64,000 bases of DNA, taken from assembly GCA_002633025.1 (NCBI GenBank), contig NMRB01001796.1, forward strand, positions 28,491-92,490, given 5' to 3'. The notes under the pieces were generated by a model. It was given only the letters and a program-made list of their open reading frames with translations, searched no databases and was not told the origin of the DNA. Shown piece by piece: positions 57,201-63,122 of the stretch. Each line of letters opens with the position of its first letter. Within the stretch, counting starts at the first letter, position 1. The position numbers were made by a program, and so were the translations under genes. This DNA comes from Notospermus geniculatus. Taxonomy: Eukaryota > Nemertea > Pilidiophora > Heteronemertea > Lineidae.

Positions 57201-57428
57201 CATGATAGGCTCCTTCACGTCATCGCTAACATCTGCTGGGATATCAACGCCACCATTTTCAGATGCGGGCTTGTAAACTTCATCAGCAGAACTGACGGAA
57301 TGTTGATCATCATCTTTCTGTTTTTCCTCCGGTACGCGGTCCAGCGGGGGGTTGTCCTTATCCTTCTGCTTACTGCGGTTGCCGCCTCCGCCGCACAGGA
57401 GATATCTCGTCCAACTTTGCTTACCCAT
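24138..57428 (-). CDS. DLG1: Discs-large family MAGUK scaffold, one-PDZ form (whole gene)
   Basis: DLG scaffolds organise junctions, synapses and polarity complexes at the plasma membrane. Exons on the minus strand: 57428-56791, 35710-35554, 34639-34537, 34271-34169, 34061-33818, 30450-30342, 26091-26044, 25737-25636, 25383-25211, 24997-24888, 24670-24579, 24244-24138. All junctions are GT-AG with matching phases; the 1986 nt give 661 residues plus stop. Order: acidic unique region (1-212), PDZ3-type domain (about 214-300, [18 protein letters not shown]), linker ([16 protein letters not shown]), SH3 (about 335-402, ALFDYD...DDEWWQAR), basic hook ([13 protein letters not shown]), and guanylate-kinase-like domain (about 470-650) ending WVPSKEKL. 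The GK lacks a GxGKG P-loop (ILGP-type [14 protein letters not shown]), as in all DLGs, so it binds phosphoproteins and is not an enzyme. PDZ1 and PDZ2 are absent from the window. The choice of first exon rests on phase and sequence. Confidence 0.93.
24275..24390. mobile_element. MITE-like element GGGCCGTATTCTAGAA, copy 1
   Basis: Imperfect inverted ends GGGCCGTATTCTAGAATATT and CTTCAAGAATACGGGCC, with inner CTCTAAGGTTTAC and GACCTTAGAG. It starts about 30 nt upstream of the acceptor of the last MAGUK exon. Confidence 0.75.
24579..24670 (-). CDS. DLG1: MAGUK exon: GK C-terminal helix
   Basis: 92 nt, acceptor TTTCAG, donor GTATGT. Encodes [20 protein letters not shown] and [10 protein letters not shown]. 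Confidence 0.96.
24888..24997 (-). CDS. DLG1: MAGUK exon: GK core
   Basis: 110 nt, acceptor TTTCAG, donor GTAAGT. Encodes [20 protein letters not shown] and [16 protein letters not shown]. Confidence 0.97.
25211..25383 (-). CDS. DLG1: MAGUK exon: GK phosphopeptide-binding region
   Basis: 173 nt, acceptor CCTCAG, donor GTGAGT. Encodes [40 protein letters not shown] and [15 protein letters not shown]. The TTRPKR and GQYN residues of the phospho-ligand pocket are present. Confidence 0.97.
25636..25737 (-). CDS. DLG1: MAGUK exon: GK domain start
   Basis: 102 nt, acceptor TTTCAG, donor GTAAGT, phase 1 both sides. Encodes [20 protein letters not shown] and [14 protein letters not shown]. The nucleotide-binding P-loop is replaced by [10 protein letters not shown]. 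Confidence 0.97.
25738..26043. other. MAGUK intron
   Basis: About 300 nt, no feature recognised. The other introns within the GK region (24245-24578, 24671-24887, 24998-25210, 25384-25635) are similarly short and plain, apart from the MITE at 24275-24390 and a SINE-tail-like fragment near 24841. Confidence 0.5.
26044..26091 (-). CDS. DLG1: MAGUK exon: 48-nt SH3-GK connector
   Basis: Acceptor TTTACAG, donor GTAAGT, phase 1 both sides. Encodes [15 protein letters not shown], matching EEYVLSYEPVNQQE of vertebrate DLGs (last SH3 strand). Confidence 0.96.
27061..27447. repeat. Minisatellite, 14 units of 27-28 bp, with higher-order period
   Basis: Unit GACATCTGTCTGATATCTTGG plus CATGAAT. Units lacking one G (TTGCATGAAT, 27 bp) are numbers 2, 5, 8 and 11, so the array has an 83-bp three-unit super-repeat. 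The last two units are degenerate. Lies in a MAGUK intron. Open frames through it are a by-product. Confidence 0.95.
28303..28353. repeat. Dispersed repeat, TGTAGAGTA...ACTCCCAC family
   Basis: TACATTGTACTGTAGAGTAT to GCACTCCCAC. Parallel copies at 28871-28921 and 36541-36590 with the same spacing. Each lies in a MAGUK intron. Confidence 0.55.
28628..28778. mobile_element. MITE-like palindrome with AAAATGGCTGCT ends
   Basis: ATGAATTTTGCTAGCAGCCA with TTTTGCCAATATTACGTCAT on the left is matched in reverse complement by ATGACCTAATTTTGGTAAGA and TGGCTGCTATCAAAACTCAT on the right, about 50-bp arms with roughly 15 percent mismatch. Confidence 0.7.
28871..28921. repeat. Dispersed repeat, TGTAGAGTA...ACTCCCAC family, second copy
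   Basis: GTACACTGTAGTGTAGAGTA to CACACTCCCAC, aligned with 28303-28353 and 36541-36590. Confidence 0.55.
29377..29521. mobile_element. MITE-like, family GGCTCTCAATGGGCA, partial copy
   Basis: TGAGAGTTTTCTCACAAGTT then GGCTCTCGATGGGCAATTCA on the left; AACTTGCACAAGAAATTTCT on the right. The central hairpin array is missing. Confidence 0.6.
29961..30040. mobile_element. MITE-like, family TAGTAAATGCTTTTAC
   Basis: TAGTAAATGCTTTTGC on the left and AGTAAAAGCATTTACTAG on the right, about 80 bp. Confidence 0.75.
30127..30202. mobile_element. MITE-like, family TAGTAAATGCTTTTAC
   Basis: CAGTAAATGCTTTTACTGCA and GGAGTAAAAGCATTTACTG ends, 87 bp after the previous copy. The flanking GGGGTAGTA...ACTACCCC also pairs. 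Confidence 0.75.
30342..30450 (-). CDS. DLG1: MAGUK exon: basic hook insert
   Basis: 109 nt, acceptor TTTCCAG, donor GTAAGT, phase 0 in and phase 1 out. Encodes [18 protein letters not shown] then an acidic SADE end. It closely resembles the alternatively spliced hook insert of vertebrate DLG1 (RKKNLFSRKFPF). Because it changes frame if skipped, skipping would need a partner exon. Confidence 0.93.
30571..30712 (-). mobile_element. tRNA-derived SINE, minus orientation
   Basis: Read on the minus strand: tRNA head TGTCAGAGTGGTAAAGTGG (A-box-like), B box GGTTCAATCCC, then a body ending in the AGTTTCCTCCTG tail shared with 3395-3560 and 59840-60010. Confidence 0.75.
30824..30936. mobile_element. 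MITE-like, family TAGTAAATGCTTTTAC, variant with TATTCATAAAAG ends
   Basis: TATTCATAAAAGTTAGCAAA and CTAGCTTTTATGAATA terminal repeats enclose AAATGCTTATAC / AGTAAAAGCATTTG and AGTTTTGCA / TGCAAAACTT. Confidence 0.8.
31325..31503. mobile_element. MITE-like palindrome
   Basis: TTTACTGCCATCAGAGGCGC ... ATCCTAGAACATCACAAATTT pairs with AAATTTTGTGACGTTCTAGG ... AAATGGCAGTAAA. Arms of about 55 bp, imperfect. Confidence 0.7.
32733..33210. mobile_element. MITE-like, family GGCTCTCAATGGGCA, expanded copy
   Basis: Ends AAGGTGCTGTTCCACGTGTG ... GTTGGCTCTCAATGGC and CCCATAGAGAGCCAACTT ... GAGCAGCACCTT are inverted. The interior is expanded into a tandem array (32841-33160), so this copy is about 480 bp instead of about 170 bp. 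Confidence 0.8.
32841..33160. repeat. Tandem array of CCCATAGCTTTCTATGG hairpins
   Basis: Eight or more copies of ACCCATAGCTTTCTATGGAT, each itself able to form a CCATAG/CTATGG hairpin, in unit lengths near 26 bp and a longer unit near 118 bp (GGTTTCCTTGCGACTACGCT...). Confidence 0.85.
33311..33391. mobile_element. MITE-like, family TAGTAAATGCTTTTAC
   Basis: TAGTAAAACCTTTTACTTCC and GAAGTAAAAGCATTTACTAG ends. Confidence 0.75.
33818..34061 (-). CDS. DLG1: MAGUK exon: SH3 domain
   Basis: 244 nt, acceptor TCTTCAG, donor GTAAGC. Encodes [57 protein letters not shown] and [11 protein letters not shown]. This is the DLG-type SH3 with its extended RT loop. Confidence 0.97.
34169..34271 (-). CDS. 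DLG1: MAGUK exon: PDZ-SH3 linker
   Basis: 103 nt, acceptor TTTCAG, donor GTCAGA. Encodes [18 protein letters not shown], the conserved DLG linker helix, and [15 protein letters not shown] leading into SH3. Confidence 0.96.
34272..34536. other. MAGUK intron made mostly of one transposon
   Basis: 265 nt, of which about 170 are the element at 34350-34518. The element ends 12 nt from the 5' splice site. Confidence 0.7.
34350..34518. mobile_element. Non-autonomous DNA element, GGGGCGGATCCAGGA ends, copy 1
   Basis: CGGGCGGATCCAGGATTT and CCCCTGGATCCGCGCC are inverted ends. Shares GAACATTGAAATCTG, GTTGGCCAAAAGGGGG and more with 61300-61454. GGGGCGGATCCAGGA-type ends are widespread in animal non-autonomous DNA elements. 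Confidence 0.8.
34537..34639 (-). CDS. DLG1: MAGUK exon: PDZ3 second half
   Basis: 103 nt, acceptor ATTCAG, donor GTACGT. Encodes [20 protein letters not shown] and [10 protein letters not shown]. The helix-B histidine (THEEAA), which selects Ser/Thr at ligand position -2, is present. Confidence 0.97.
34640..35553. other. MAGUK intron between PDZ half-exons
   Basis: Contains a MITE (35423-35533) directly beside the donor; no coding feature recognised. Confidence 0.55.
35423..35533. mobile_element. MITE-like element GGGCCGTATTCTAGAA, copy 2
   Basis: GGCTATTCTAGAAGCTTC and AGGCTTCTGGAATATG ends; the interior TAGCAGGGCAGAATACAAAA is identical to 24275-24390. It ends about 15-20 nt from the 5' splice site of the PDZ exon at 35554. 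Confidence 0.75.
35554..35710 (-). CDS. DLG1: MAGUK exon: PDZ3 first half
   Basis: 157 nt, acceptor CTTGTAG, donor GTAAGT, phase 2 in and phase 0 out. Encodes EPRKIVLKK, then [18 protein letters not shown] with the GLGF carboxylate-binding loop, then [20 protein letters not shown]. Near-identical to vertebrate DLG PDZ3. Confidence 0.97.
35828..35955 (+). mobile_element. tRNA-derived SINE-like sequence
   Basis: TCAATGGCCTAGAGGTTCAGTG (A-box-like) and AGGTTCAGTCC (B-box-like) about 45 nt apart. Short; body uncertain. Confidence 0.45.
36541..36590. repeat. Dispersed repeat, TGTAGAGTA...ACTCCCAC family, third copy
   Basis: TACACTGCCCTGTAGAGTAA to CATACTCCCAC, aligned with 28303-28353 and 28871-28921. 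Confidence 0.5.
37377..37408 (-). CDS. DLG1: Candidate alternative MAGUK first exon ([10 protein letters not shown])
   Basis: ATG at 37408, ten codons plus CG, then a perfect GTAAGT donor. Its phase 2 end joins to the PDZ3 exon as CGG, giving [11 protein letters not shown]. An in-frame TAG lies three codons upstream. It is only 1.7 kb from the PDZ exon. The support is donor, phase and start codon; ten residues cannot show homology. Confidence 0.3.
38370..38605 (-). mobile_element. tRNA-derived SINE relic, minus orientation
   Basis: On the minus strand, TGGTGTAGTGCTACTGC then GGTTCTGGGTCTGAACTC give A- and B-box-like words. The body CCAGAAAACTTTCTGGGG is also found near 17720 and, diverged, near 16215. 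Confidence 0.5.
39162..39294. repeat. Minisatellite, three units of about 42-46 bp
   Basis: Unit GCCACCATCACCCTGTGCAC plus CACTCTCCAACCCCAGGGAC. Slightly diverged units; open frames across it are artefacts of composition. Confidence 0.9.
40353..40505 (-). repeat. Dispersed repeat, CCAGCAGACGGCATCTTCTG family, copy 2
   Basis: Reverse complement of the repeat at 22459-22605: TTCCAGCAGACGGCATCTTC, CCTATGGTACTGATTGAAAA, GAAGAAAGGTTGT. Confidence 0.8.
40978..41052. repeat. Short tandem repeat, GGACAACTCGCCCC type
   Basis: About five diverged units of 14-16 bp (GACAATTCGCCCC, GACAATATGCCCCC, GACAACTCGTACCC, GACAACTTGCCCC, GACAACTCGCCAC). Confidence 0.8.
42389..42541. repeat. Minisatellite, 21-bp unit, seven to eight copies
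   Basis: Unit GACATGATTTCCAACCTGACA. Because 21 is a multiple of three, all frames stay open and encode heptads such as ISNLTDT. One unit is shortened. Confidence 0.92.
44971..45365. mobile_element. MITE-like, family GGCTCTCAATGGGCA, interrupted copy
   Basis: AGCTGGCTCTCTATGGGCAG at 44995 and GGTGAATTGCCCACTGAGAA at 45327 are the two ends, about 330 bp apart. The middle differs from other copies, suggesting an insertion. Confidence 0.5.
46700..46895. mobile_element. Tigger/pogo-like terminal repeat fragments
   Basis: GACAGTGGAACTACTGTTCG and ATAGTGGAACCTCCCTTTGC followed by GGACACTCTACCAGGAGGAC. Resembles CAGTnGAACCTCnnTTnnGGAC ends. Similar words near 31210-31270 and 62598. Confidence 0.4.
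49797..49945 (+). repeat. Dispersed repeat, CCAGCAGACGGCATCTTCTG family, copy 3
   Basis: GAGTCCAGCAGACGGCATCT, CCTATGGTACTGATTGAAAA, GAAGAAAGGTTGT; aligned with 22459-22605. Confidence 0.8.
51703..51876. mobile_element. MITE-like element, family CAATAGGAGC, copy 2
   Basis: Ends GAATAGGCGCTGTCAG and CTGACTGCTCCTATTG. Interior about 95 percent identical by eye to 763-937. Confidence 0.75.
52868..53201. repeat. Duplicated sequence, left of assembly gap
   Basis: Matches 53943-54262 from ATTCCACACTAT through CAACACTGACTTAC, with about 5 percent substitutions and small indels, and stops exactly at the first N. Confidence 0.9.
53202..53935. other. Assembly gap, 734 N
   Basis: Unknown sequence. 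Any open frame crossing it is meaningless. Its length may be an estimate. Confidence 0.98.
53943..54262. repeat. Duplicated sequence, right of assembly gap
   Basis: Second copy of 52868-53201; continues beyond the shared part into unique sequence, as expected where two haplotypes were joined in series. Confidence 0.9.
55505..55653. mobile_element. MITE-like element GGGCCGTATGCACCAA
   Basis: GGGCCGTATGCACCAAGCGA and TCGTTTGGTGCATACGGCCC are inverted ends, continuing through AGATTATCTTGAACTCGG. Arms of about 60 bp with few mismatches. A single N follows at 55685. Confidence 0.85.
56791..57428 (-). CDS. DLG1: MAGUK exon 1: unique acidic N-terminus, MGKQSW start
   Basis: ATG at 57428 in a good context (A at -3, G at +4), with an in-frame TAG upstream near 57516. 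The 638 nt end ACAAG at a GTAAGG donor, phase 2. Joined to the PDZ exon this gives [18 protein letters not shown], the same TREPRK junction seen before PDZ3 in vertebrate DLGs. The 212 residues begin [20 protein letters not shown] (Gly2, Cys12, basic cluster), then run Asp/Glu/Ser-rich with no recognised domain, ending [18 protein letters not shown]. It could instead be an internal exon in a longer transcript if an upstream acceptor is used. Confidence 0.75.
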
Positions 57429-59839
57429 AATGCTGTCCTGATCCTGGTTATCCCAAGCCAAGTTGAAGTTAAAACTTGTCAAAGAATCAAATATTATCTA
57501 CAATTTCTATGTTCTCCTTGGCAGATGAATTTGAATCAAAACTTACATAGAGTTCAAATGTAGGTAAAAGCGGTAAAAAGGGTCATAAAAAGTTCTCGCA
57601 CACGAAAGAATTCAACAATTACTTGAAAGGAATGTTAGGCATTTCAATCCAGTGATAAAGTCTAGCAGGAAATATCACTGACTAAAGCTGTAAATGACAC
57701 AGAAATCGCAGCACAGCAGAAAATCCTACACCAACAGCACAAATCATAAACCATTGAGATCCACCCGACCCGAGCTCCCTTTTTCGAATGTTCACTGCTC
57801 CCCTACTCGCAGGAAAGTGACTACAATGTACAGAGACTACTTCAATACATCGCCATTCAGCTGTCTGCCGCTGAGGTGTGACACACAATAGAAATGCCTA
57901 AACCCGTGTAAACCTGTTGTGCGCTGGCCAAGAGGACAGCCTACACAATAACACAGAGTCCGTGTACACTGCAGAAGTGTATGCTGGGCTAGACACACAT
58001 ACTAAAGTCAATATCAAGTAATTTAGGGGACAATGTCCAAATTTAGAAACACCAACTCCAGAACTAGTGAACTTCATACATCCATGGTGTGGAAGTGTTG
58101 ACAAGAATGCATCAACCTACATTTTAAACTAATGAGCATTGCTCTGTAGGCATTTTTCCAAACATTATCTAACACATGGGTTAACACTTTAGGAGTGAAC
58201 TTAGAAATTATCTTGAAATGTCCTTGCTTTCCAAATTCACGTTTCCATGATATAAAGGCAGTTAGTTATCAAATACACAATGTGGGGCAATCCAAAGGGG
58301 GCAATCCGGGAAAACTTGAGAATATCCACGTCGGAGAGGAATGTTGGCTACGTAGCCTGTCAAAAATTGAAAAAAATTCTCAAAATTTGATAACTCTGCA
58401 TAAATCTCACCATTTCTCCAGAAAATTTTGGAAATCCTGTTGAGACGTGTCTGGACTGAAGATGACTCAAATGCATGAAATCTGATCCAAATCTGACACA
58501 AAGTATCCAGATATAATATGATCTCAACCCACAGACTGCAGTCACTGATGCAACAGACTAGTGCCGTGGTAATCCCATGTTTACGCTGTTGATGTCAGAC
58601 CCCAACACACTCGCAGGGGACAATATGCAAATGGGGCGGAAGGACGAGTTGTTTAAGGCCAATCCTGTCAGAGCAAGTTATCCGCATGATTCAACACGAC
58701 TCGAAAAAACAACCAAAGATATCGGATCAGAACATCAAGTTGACGCCAATATCCGCCGGCTGATCTGTTGCCAGTGTGTCTATATATGGGAGATTTTACC
58801 AAATGAGATCAAAGATCAATTCTAATTGGCCCAGTAGCCTAGATCCCCCGGTAGACCAGCGTCAGATGGACACAGCAACTGACATTAGACAACATGACGG
58901 GAACTTTCAACAGCAGTTAGCACCATCAGCGAACATTCACAGGATTTCTGACTTGAGCAATCCCTGAAGGTGTTTCCATGGTATTTGCGGTTGCTTTGCT
59001 CAACTCTGTCCTTTGGGCTGACGAAGGATTTCTGAGTCCAATATCCAGCAACATGGATCGAACGTGACAACACAGGCCATAAATGTTTGACAGACAGTTG
59101 AAATCCCCCGAGAGCCACTGCACGCATGATTAGAATACTGTTAGCGGCCACATGTGGCGTTCTGGCAAGGATTAAACTGTCAATTTCAAACTTTTTGTAT
59201 GTTTCACATCGGTGCCCTCTTGGCCTGTATATCCCACAGCTGCCAAGAAATGAACTTGGCCACTGCTGCAGTCTAACTGGAGACAGTTGGTCTGTATATT
59301 ACCAATCCAACGGCGGCCAGACTGGTTCAGCAGAAATGTTGTTTATGAATATGGCCCCTGGTCTCTGGATTTCTCTTGTAAGGCATTATCTCGCTGCAAA
59401 CCACCCAATTCTCTATTTCATACTGATAGAATACTTTCAAGCTTTCATTTCAACCTGCCTTCCAATGTCAAGCAAGAAATTCTCGTCATTCATCTGAGTC
59501 AGAATCTTTATCAGCGACAACAGACCTCAGCGCCGAACCACAAGCACACAGCGGCAGTCGTAACAGCCCAATACTCCGATATAGCGTGCGGTGGTTTCTA
59601 AAACAGGAATCTATGATCGCGCTGATCGGATAATTCCCCAGGGGAATGCCACATGCAACAGTCAATGACGCTGTGTTAAAGGTCACCGAGCAACGACTCC
59701 ATCAGCGGAACGTGCGGTCGTCAATGATTTCAACATCTAAAGTGGAAATGTAGCTTTAGTTCAATGAACGCAATAAAAGGCTTTACAAGGAAATGACATG
59801 ATGTGCATGAATGGAGATGCGTCATTCGCTGATAAGTGG

Positions 59840-60010
59840 AAATTCCTGTTGGGTTGTCAGGTTGGTGCAGTGCAAACATCCATGCCTGTCACCAATGAGA
59901 TTGCAGGTTTGAGCCCCGGCCATTCCAATGGTTACACCTGGTGGTAGAGAAGGTAACGTCACCTTGATGTCATAATTTTCTCTCGAGGTTCTGGTTTCCT
60001 CCTGCATAAC
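59840..60010 (+). mobile_element. tRNA-derived SINE
   Basis: TGTCAGGTTGGTGCAGTGC (A-box-like) and AGGTTTGAGCCCCGG (B-box-like), body ending GAGGTTCTGGTTTCCTCCTG. The tail matches the SINEs at 30571-30712 and 3395-3560 in opposite orientation. Confidence 0.65.
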
Positions 60011-60899
60011 ATATTGACCAGTATTATCATTTGACGAGTAGCTAGTTGCCCATAGTTGGCACTTGGGACTGTGACATAGCAGTTCCCTTGAATATTGGAC
60101 ATGCATGAAAGATACGTGTTGAAGGCATCAATTAGACAAATGCTGGACAATTTTTGCATTGTTTGAGCATTTCCCCCTCAAACAGACTGCCAAACACTGT
60201 GCATATCAGAACTTTTTAAAGTCCTAAAACCATGTCAACGACATTTTACTTCAAGAGATCTCCAATACTTGACATGAAGTTGAACAGTACAGCGAGGTGA
60301 TGTTTGGACAACATCTTGAAATATCCTGTTATGAACTCTATTATTTATGCCAAATCTTCAACTCTACCCTGCACTTTCTGTTTAAACATAGGCCTACTCT
60401 TGATGGACATTCTATCGATTGAGAGGCACTTTGATTGAGAGGTATTCTTGGACAAAATCGGCCCCAATATCCTCAAGAACACTTGTCCCACTTGCAAAAT
60501 ATTTTATGTTATTTGGCTCGATCTAATTTCAGGTAAATTAGGGCAAATACTCAGCAAGATTTGAAGGCTTGTGAACTCTCAGGACAGAAATTACAATGCC
60601 CCACCATTGTAATTTGCTCGAATAAATGCTTCACAAAAGTTTGATAGGTCCACATCCATCTAAGTACACCATCTGCTGGTCTCCAAGGAACTATCACCGC
60701 CTCCGCTCCACACGCATCTTTGAATAACAACAGAGGCAGTTTCTGACCTCAAACAACCAACAGTGCCATCTACATTCAGGTTAAGAAACTAAAACAAATT
60801 GACAAGTTTTTGCACTGACAAACATTTCATCTTGCAAAACCTAATCTGTCATCCCTGAGAATACCTAAAATAACTCTATAATGAGATGAAACACTACAG

Positions 60900-61075
60900 T
60901 TGCATCAGGCCCTAAGGCTAATCTTGGTAGTTTCTTCAAGGTGTAGGGCTCGAGTGTTTGACTTGGAGTCGGAATGGTTCAAATCCTTCAACTGGTGTGA
61001 GTCTCCGGGGAAGTCTCTTCACTTCCACTGCCTCACAACCAGCTCTAATCTTGCCTCGCAGATCACCGAGGCTTT
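60900..61075 (+). mobile_element. tRNA-derived SINE-like sequence
   Basis: TCTTGGTAGTTTCTTCAAGG and GGTTCAAATCC spaced about 60 nt, then AGTCTCCGGGGAAGTC. Degenerate A box. Confidence 0.4.
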
Positions 61076-61098
61076 CAAGTGAGTTGTGTGGTAACACG

Positions 61099-61275
61099 GG
61101 CACTGCTTCCTGTGAAAGTTTCCTCCTGCACATTGGCTCTCAATGGGCAAATCACCATCATTTGTTTTCTTACAACTTCCATTGAGACCAATGACACAAG
61201 CGACCACCCATAGCTTTCTATGGTAGACCTGCCCATTGAGAGCCAACTTGAACGAGAAACTCTTTGGAGATGCAC
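61099..61275. mobile_element. MITE-like, family GGCTCTCAATGGGCA, compact complete copy
   Basis: TTGGCTCTCAATGGGCAAAT and CTGCCCATTGAGAGCCAACT ends with a single CCCATAGCTTTCTATGG hairpin. The best reference copy for the family in this window. Confidence 0.82.
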
Positions 61276-61299
61276 CTTTCGAAGAAACAAAGCATAGAC

Positions 61300-61454
61300 C
61301 AGGGGCGGATCCACGATTTGGGAAAAGAGGGGCGCCCTGTGCTGGGAACATTGAAATCTGTGCCAATTCCAGAATTTCACGGTCAATTTTACAGCTTTGT
61401 TGGCCAAAAGGGGGAGGCACGTGCCTGGTGCGCCCCCTCTGGATCTGCAGCTGT
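61300..61454. mobile_element. Non-autonomous DNA element, GGGGCGGATCCAGGA ends, copy 2
   Basis: CAGGGGCGGATCCACGATTT and CCCCCTCTGGATCTGCAGCT ends; interior matches 34350-34518. Lies 25 bp after the element at 61099-61275. Confidence 0.8.
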
Positions 61455-62801
61455 AGACAGGGATAACATAGATGAGGAGTGGTTTGAGCCAGTTTTACCA
61501 AGATCCTAAAGTACGCCACCAGCCATTTCATAACAAGAACAAGGCGATACGTTAAGTTTACCAATTATGCCACCATAATGTCACCGTGCTCTTTCAAATC
61601 GACCTTTTCAAGAAAAAACGTGAGATTTGATTATTGTAGAACGTCAACTTGAGCCGATGCAGTAAGAAACAGAGCCGTGAACGACCGGATAACGGTGACA
61701 ATTAAGGAAAGCGACAATTGCCTTGATTACCTGTTGAAATGCACAACGGTTTTTCATTCGCTGGTGCCAATACAATCACCATGGTTACTCGCCAATTCAA
61801 TAGACGTATGACGTCTACCCCTGTGTGCTCTCAGTCGAATTGATTGCGAACAGGATGAGCCCAATCTATTTAATCTGACAGTTAGTACACCGAGAGGTTA
61901 TTGGGTTGTGGTCTTGGGCAAGTCACTTCACCATACCTACAGTGCTGAATATAGTGTTAATACTGGGTACCTGACAAAGATACGCAGGATTTTCTGTCTG
62001 GATTATTGTCCTAAAAACTTGTAGTTTTTATATGACAAAATGACAGGCGCCTTGCTTTGGGTCCGAGAAACTCGGAAAACGTTTGGTTTGTCCTCAACTG
62101 ACCCTGCACGCCACACTTGAAAAGGTGTGACTCAGCAGTTTTCTCTTCAGTTCGAAATAGTTGAAAATCACACCCTACTTGTACAGGGGTGACCAAAAGA
62201 AATGTCTCTTTGCGACACCCTTCCTTGCCTACAGTTCAACATTACGTTCATTCTGGCAAGTTGAGAAAGACAGAGGTATGACCTACATATAATCAAGCAT
62301 TGAACCTGGACCTCCTTCGATACAAGTCCGACATGCCAACACAAGGCCAATGGCCCTCCCCTCTACCACGAGACGCTTGTTGAATTAAACATGGCTGACA
62401 ACTAATCTCTCACCAGAAGTCGCCACGCCAATATTCCAACCAAACGACGACCATTAGTGTTTTGCATGAGTGATAGCCGCCACATTCTGATCAATTATGC
62501 GCTAACGACATGACATCCACCATCAACATCAATAATTCAGGTTAGTCAATCTTCCTGGGACTGCTGGAAGTCCAACACGGATGAATTCTAACAGAAGTAC
62601 AGTGGATCCTCCCTTAACGGACACCTGTTAAGAAATTCTATCATTTGGAAGGCCAAAAAATCACCAAGCAAAGACTTTATAGAGAGGCACTGGTCTTTCT
62701 GACAATAGTCTCGCTAAAACTTCTCATTAACCCATCAGTGTACCCGGTACGATGAATTTCTTGCCACTGCCAGTGTCAGGGGAACTTGTCATGATAACCC
62801 A

Positions 62802-63122
62802 AATATCACATCTTCGATAATCGAAGGCCGATCTGCTCTCCACTGTGTTACATCGCACATCACCCTTCGAGAAATAGACCAGTCGGCGGCGTATCTTGGC
62901 ACCATGCCAACTTTACCGGTCGACCAATCATATGACACTTTATATCGGGTCTTCGGCTACAACTCTTTGTACCACGATTCAAATTTTACAACACCGATTC
63001 TGATTGGCCTCTTCTTCTCGAGGCGGCAGATACGCCGTGGACCGGTCACTTTCTCGAAGGGTGATGTGCGGTGTAACGTAGTGGTGAGCAGATCGGCCTT
63101 CGATCATCGAAGATGAAATATC
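62802..63122. mobile_element. MITE-like element with about 105-bp inverted repeats
   Basis: AATATCACATCTTCGATAAT with CGAAGGCCGATCTGCTCTCC, GTGTTACATCGCACATCACC and GGCGGCGTATC is repeated in reverse order at 63008-63122 (CGGCAGATACGCCG ... GATGAAATATCAC). About 100 bp of loop. No ORF of note. Confidence 0.82.
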
